A stretch of 16,517 nucleotides of DNA from an uncultured Eubacterium sp. (GTDB lineage Bacteria; Bacillota; Clostridia; Lachnospirales; Lachnospiraceae), in the NCBI GenBank assembly GCA_948579355.1, contig CAPAOV010000034.1:1-16517 (forward strand), in the 5' to 3' direction. The notes beneath the pieces were generated by a model that searched no databases, was not told where the DNA came from, and saw only the letters and a program-made list of their open reading frames with translations. Numbering within the stretch: position 1 is the stretch's first letter; each line of letters begins with the position of its first letter. Positions 13,554-16,517 of the stretch are shown piece after piece. A program made the translations under genes and the position numbers.

Positions 13554-14261
13554 ATGGAAGTCTTAGTGTACAGCAAAGAAGAAAAGTTATGCAGGATGAT
13601 ACATTCCCTTTTCGACGAACGGATAATGCTGGTACATACTTTGGGAGAAGCAAAAAAGTGGATTTGCAGCAGAAAAATTAATGTTGTAATTATTGATTTG
13701 GAGAGAGCAAAGGAAGAGGGGATTGCATTAGCACATTATCTGCGGGAAATTCACCGCCACTATCTTACGCCCATAATTTTTCTGGCGGACGATGACGCCT
13801 ATGAGAGAGAGGCTTTTCGGGAGATACGCTGTTATGATTACCTGTATAAACCTGTCCGCCCCGAAATGCTGCGGGAAGTGGTAAATCTTCTCTGTGATAA
13901 ACTGGACCCCAATTGTATTCCCAAAAGTCTTGTCATACGACTGCGCAATGACGTCTATCGTTTCGAAATTTCCGATGTAGTATATCTTGAAATCCTCAAT
14001 AAAAAGCTGATTATCCATACGCAATATGAGGACTGGGATTTCCCGTACCGCCCGATACGTGAATGTGTCGGGCAGGGGCGGGGAGAACTGGTTCAATGCC
14101 ACAGAGCGATGGCGGTCAATCGGCGTTATGTAGAGAGGATTGATTATCAGAACCGGAATATTTTATTGAAAGACAGAAGCGACAGGGTTCTGCTCGGCCC
14201 TAAATATATGCGCGGCATCCGTTCCCTGTTTGACAGGCCGGAAGAATCCGGTTATACTTAA
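13554..14261 (+). CDS. Atypical LytTR-family response regulator
   Basis: A predicted transcription factor of 235 residues with a receiver domain (about 1-113) and a LytTR DNA-binding domain (about 124-226; VIRLRNDVYRFEISDVVYLE, CHRAMAVNRRYVERI). The receiver keeps the phospho-acceptor position Asp48 (VVIIDLE) and Lys99-Pro100 (YLYKP). The acidic pair after strand 1 is replaced: VLVYSKEEK stands where ILIVDDEP is usual. The conserved Thr/Ser after strand 4 is Ala78 (FLAD). Mg2+ binding and normal phosphorylation are therefore doubtful. The ATG at 13554 is chosen over the longer frame from 13500 because GGAGG (13541-13545) is eight bases upstream. There is no histidine kinase gene nearby. It follows a small Xre gene by 14 bp. 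LytTR regulators often control virulence, bacteriocin or cell-surface genes; its target here is unknown. Confidence 0.85.
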   Translation: MEVLVYSKEEKLCRMIHSLFDERIMLVHTLGEAKKWICSRKINVVIIDLERAKEEGIALAHYLREIHRHYLTPIIFLADDDAYEREAFREIRCYDYLYKPVRPEMLREVVNLLCDKLDPNCIPKSLVIRLRNDVYRFEISDVVYLEILNKKLIIHTQYEDWDFPYRPIRECVGQGRGELVQCHRAMAVNRRYVERIDYQNRNILLKDRSDRVLLGPKYMRGIRSLFDRPEESGYT

Positions 14262-14356
14262 AAATCAGTGTGAAAAAACGACGATGCGTTAATTTTTCAT
14301 ATGATGCATAAACATTCCGGAATGGAGATTGAGATGAGAAAGGTACGTTAGAAGAT

Positions 14357-15016
14357 ATGAAACATTTATTTTTGATTCGCCACGGACGGCAGTGCAGCAA
14401 ACGCTGTAATGTGGACGTTTCTTTGGACGAGACAGGAAGAAAACAGGCGAAGCTGCTTGGTGAGCGGCTTAGAAGTTATAAAATAGAAAAATTGTATTCG
14501 TCTGATTTGGTGAGGGCGCGGGAGACGGCGCAGATAGTTCAAAAGATAATTCCTGTTCCTTATGAAATATTGCCGGATATTCAGGAAATTGATTTTGGAG
14601 GGTTTACCGGAAAAACAGACGAAGAAATTCGTATACAATATGCTGAATTTTGCGCGCAACGCTCCCTGCATCAGGATGACCTTTCCTATCCAGAGGGCGG
14701 GGAATGCGGAGAGGATGTAGCGGAACGGGCGATGCCGCAGTTGCAAAAGCTGTGCAGACAGGAAGAGAACCGTATTGCGATTGTGACGCATGGAGGCGTT
14801 ATTCGTTCGGTATGTGCTTCCATTATGCAGATGGAGCAGAAGCACAAATTAAAGTTTGCTGTTGACATGGAAAATACGAGTATTACTCATCTCATTTTTG
14901 ACGAAGAGAGGGAGATTTTCTTTCTGGAACGCTTTAATGACTTCGCTCATTTAGAGGGGCATGAAGAGCTTTTACGCAAAAACTGGAAGATTTCTCTGGA
15001 AAAGCGGGTAAAATAA
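14357..15016 (+). CDS. Histidine phosphatase family protein
   Basis: A member of the histidine phosphatase (phosphoglycerate mutase-like) superfamily, 219 residues, cytoplasmic. The phospho-acceptor motif is LIRHGRQ (6-12; Arg8, His9). The second Arg is in SSDLVRARETA (48-58). The acid is probably Glu77 in LPDIQEIDFGGFTG, and the second His is His145 in IVTHGGVIR. These residues fit branch 1 phosphatases such as PhoE, CobC or GpmB. The substrate cannot be chosen from sequence, and no cobalamin genes are near. The ribosome binding site is weak (AAAGG at 14339-14343, 13 bases upstream), but the ATG at 14357 matches the family N-terminus. It stands 95 bp after the LytTR gene and has its own terminator, so it is probably a separate unit. 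A TATGAT at 14300-14305 may be its -10, but no good -35 was found. Confidence 0.9.
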   Translation: MKHLFLIRHGRQCSKRCNVDVSLDETGRKQAKLLGERLRSYKIEKLYSSDLVRARETAQIVQKIIPVPYEILPDIQEIDFGGFTGKTDEEIRIQYAEFCAQRSLHQDDLSYPEGGECGEDVAERAMPQLQKLCRQEENRIAIVTHGGVIRSVCASIMQMEQKHKLKFAVDMENTSITHLIFDEEREIFFLERFNDFAHLEGHEELLRKNWKISLEKRVK

Positions 15017-15037
15017 TCTGGCATGGTGAAAAAATAT

Positions 15038-15070
15038 AAAACTGGTAGTTTTTATACTGCCAGTTTTTTG
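15038..15070 (+). terminator. Terminator after the histidine phosphatase gene
   Basis: AACTGGTAGT (15040-15049) pairs with ACTGCCAGTT (15056-15065), a 10-bp stem with one G-U pair and a 6-nt loop. Two more A-T pairs extend it outward, and a T-run follows. A perfect TATAAT (15071-15076) sits directly behind it and could be the -10 of the next gene, but no good -35 lies 17 bp upstream. Confidence 0.88.
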
Positions 15071-15085
15071 TATAATAAGGGTTAC

Positions 15086-15128
15086 AGCCTGATGGTGACA
15101 GGTCGGCGGAGGCGATTTGTCATCATCA
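15086..15128. repeat. Hairpin repeat, copy A, upstream of the aminotransferase
   Basis: GATGGTGACA (15091-15100) and TGTCATCATC (15118-15127) form a 10-bp stem with one G-U pair. The segment 15101-15128 matches 16288-16315 on the other side of the aminotransferase gene at 22 of 28 positions, and AGCCTGATGGTGA (15086-15098) matches 16284-16296 at 11 of 13. It lies in the leader region of the aminotransferase. Confidence 0.55.
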
Positions 15129-15159
15129 TACTATACTATTTTTTTAGGGAGGAATGTAT

Positions 15160-16290
15160 ATGTATAAAATGATGACGCCGGGACCGACAATGGTTGCTGA
15201 TTCTGTTATGAGAGCACGAAGCCGTATATTTGGAAATCCGGATGTGGATGTAAATTTCTGCGAGGAGTATTATCAAATATGCCTTTCACTGGCAGAGCTG
15301 TTACATACTAAAAATAGTGTTTATATTTTGAACGGGGAGGGGATCCTCGGACTGGAGGCGGCTTGCGCGTCGCTGACGGAACCGGAAGATAAAGTGCTGG
15401 TCATTGACAACGGAATCTTTGGGAAAGGATTTGCCGATTTCGTGAGATTGTACGGTGGAGAGCCCGAATTATACACGGTGGATTACAGAAGACCGGTAGA
15501 GGTGTCTGCGTTGCGTGATTTCCTGCAGAAACATCACGATTATAAGTACGCAACAGTCGTGCATTGTGATACGCCGAGCGGCGTGCTGAATGCAATTGAT
15601 GAAATTTGCCCGCTGCTGAAGTCTTACGGGATAATTACGGTTGTCGATTCCGTGGCGGCGATGTTTGGAGAGGAATTGCTTGTCGACGAATGGCAGGTGG
15701 ATATTGCCTGCGGAGGCTCGCAAAAGGCGTTATCAGCGCCGCCGGGGCTTACGTTTGTTTCCGTCAGTGAGGAGGCTAAAGAAGTCATGAGAAAGCGAAA
15801 TACGCCGATTGCTTCTTTTTACTGTAATCTGCTGATGTTTGAGAATTATTATGAGAATAAATGGTTTCCTTATACAATGCCGATTAGTGATATTTATGGA
15901 CTGGCAGAGGCTGTCCGTCTTGTGCAGGAAGATAAGGAACGCATTCAACGGCATCAGCAGATTGCAAAAGCAGTTCGCAAAGCGCTCACGTCAGCGGGAC
16001 TTTCTCTATATTTGCAAGATGGTTTTGCTTCTACCGTAACAGTAGTGGAAGTGCCGGAGGGAGTGACGGCTCAGAATTTGATTGATGTTATGTTGGATAA
16101 GTATCAAATTTTGATTGCAGGATGTTTTGACATTTTAGATGGAAAAGTATTCCGGCTGGGACATATGGGAAATAATGCCAATACTGGGGATGTGGAAGAG
16201 ATGTTGTCGGCGCTTACAAAGACGCTGCGGGAGCTTGGATTCAAATGCCGGTGCGATATGAAAAGCGCTTTTTTGCAGGAATTAGCCTGA
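15160..16290 (+). CDS. Class V PLP-dependent aminotransferase (alanine-glyoxylate type)
   Basis: A pyridoxal-phosphate enzyme of fold type I, aminotransferase class V, close to the alanine-glyoxylate / serine-pyruvate group, 376 residues. The N-terminal TPGPTMV (6-12) is the substrate-site motif of this group. LNGEGILGLEAA (57-68) forms the phosphate-binding region. Asp163 in VVDSVAAMFGEE contacts the PLP pyridine nitrogen, and Lys189 in CGGSQKALSAPPGLT is the Schiff-base lysine. The start at 15160 is preferred over the ATG at 15154 because AGGGAGG (15146-15152) is seven bases upstream of it and only one base from the other. The reaction could be transamination of alanine, serine or a ureidoglycine-like donor with glyoxylate or pyruvate; no neighbour helps to choose. 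It stands alone between a terminator and an unassigned region. Its TGA lies inside hairpin repeat copy B. Confidence 0.9.
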   Translation: MYKMMTPGPTMVADSVMRARSRIFGNPDVDVNFCEEYYQICLSLAELLHTKNSVYILNGEGILGLEAACASLTEPEDKVLVIDNGIFGKGFADFVRLYGGEPELYTVDYRRPVEVSALRDFLQKHHDYKYATVVHCDTPSGVLNAIDEICPLLKSYGIITVVDSVAAMFGEELLVDEWQVDIACGGSQKALSAPPGLTFVSVSEEAKEVMRKRNTPIASFYCNLLMFENYYENKWFPYTMPISDIYGLAEAVRLVQEDKERIQRHQQIAKAVRKALTSAGLSLYLQDGFASTVTVVEVPEGVTAQNLIDVMLDKYQILIAGCFDILDGKVFRLGHMGNNANTGDVEEMLSALTKTLRELGFKCRCDMKSAFLQELA

Positions 16291-16317
16291 CGGTGGAGTC
16301 GACTTGTCATCGTCAGG
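16284..16317. repeat. Hairpin repeat, copy B, at the end of the aminotransferase gene
   Basis: CCTGACG (16286-16292) and CGTCAGG (16311-16317) form a stem that continues inward with G-U and Watson-Crick pairs. It overlaps the stop codon of the aminotransferase gene. No T-run follows, so it is not a standard terminator. It is related in sequence to copy A upstream of the same gene. Confidence 0.6.
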
Positions 16318-16517
16318 GTAAGTAAGTCATAAGAAATGGGTGGAAGTGACAAGAAATGTTTCCCAAGGCAGTACAAAAAACACTATTGCGAAACTATTTA
16401 TTGCCACCGCCTCTGTCAAAAAACACCGGAGCCTGCTAAGATAAACGTATGTAACAGAGAGCGAAAACAAAAGAAAAACCGGATGCAGGGGAAAGTACTC
16501 CGCAAAGCATTTACGAA
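16318..16517. other. Unassigned right-edge region
   Basis: No recognisable gene is present. On the plus strand an ATG at 16356 opens only 27 codons. On the minus strand one frame stays open for about 54 codons from the window edge without a recognisable motif. From about 16430 the plus strand also encodes a basic stretch (ERKQKKNRMQGK) that remains open to the edge. It could be the start of a neighbouring gene or part of a repeat; more sequence to the right is needed to say. Confidence 0.3.
16324..16358. repeat. Short imperfect direct repeat
   Basis: AAGTCATAAGAAATG (16324-16338) and AAGTGACAAGAAATG (16344-16358) match at 13 of 15 positions and are offset by 20 bp. They sit in the unassigned region at the right edge, just beyond hairpin copy B. 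Confidence 0.4.

Noticed and set aside
14238..14257. CCGGA/TCCGG hairpin at the end of the LytTR gene as a terminator
   Set aside because: The stem is only 5 bp, lies inside the coding region and has no T-run after it.
14322..14351. Nine-codon leader peptide upstream of the histidine phosphatase
   Set aside because: The frame is short, has no ribosome binding site and no regulatory structure behind it, so it cannot be told from chance.

Overview
The window is about 16.5 kb of moderately AT-rich chromosome from an endospore-forming member of the Clostridia, most likely the family Lachnospiraceae. The reasons are the forespore protease gpr beside spoIIP, a glutaminyl-tRNA synthetase of bacterial type, GroESL under a perfect CIRCE operator, strong AGGAGG-type ribosome binding sites, and several uncharacterised families typical of that group (DUF2225, DUF6062, a small two-helix membrane protein). 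This assignment is inferred from gene content. No species marker such as 16S rRNA is present.

Left part (1-4107): a 5'-damaged esterase remnant ends at a good terminator. It is followed by glnS and a tightly linked DUF2225 protein, which share one promoter and end at a strong terminator. A DUF6062 Cys/His protein is transcribed towards them from the far side.

Centre (4108-9273): the region between the DUF6062 gene and groES holds two back-to-back promoters and the CIRCE element. groES, groEL and a small membrane protein form one co-directional unit that ends at a terminator, and a second, very long perfect hairpin of unknown role follows. guaB (IMP dehydrogenase) has a near-consensus promoter, and its last codons overlap the start of a membrane-anchored N-acetylmuramoyl-L-alanine amidase.

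Right part (9304-12501): a deoxycytidylate deaminase and ribosomal protein S20 (TTG start) read leftwards. gpr and spoIIP read rightwards as a sporulation pair. The order rpsT / gpr / spoIIP matches the order known from Bacillus and clostridia, but the usual downstream neighbour lepA is not here.

Far right (12507-16517): two small Xre-type regulators diverge from a 340-bp intergenic region rich in dyad symmetry. The rightward one is coupled to an orphan LytTR response regulator whose receiver lacks the usual acidic pair. A histidine phosphatase with its own terminator and a class V PLP aminotransferase follow. The aminotransferase is flanked on both sides by copies of a related hairpin-forming repeat. 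The last 227 bp hold no recognisable gene.

Most of the window is housekeeping and sporulation content. No CRISPR array, tRNA, rRNA, intact insertion sequence or defence system was seen. The points most worth a second look are the Xre/LytTR unit with its operator-like sites, the paired repeats around the aminotransferase, the long hairpin with an 8-bp flanking direct repeat upstream of guaB, and the missing KMSKS loop in GlnRS.
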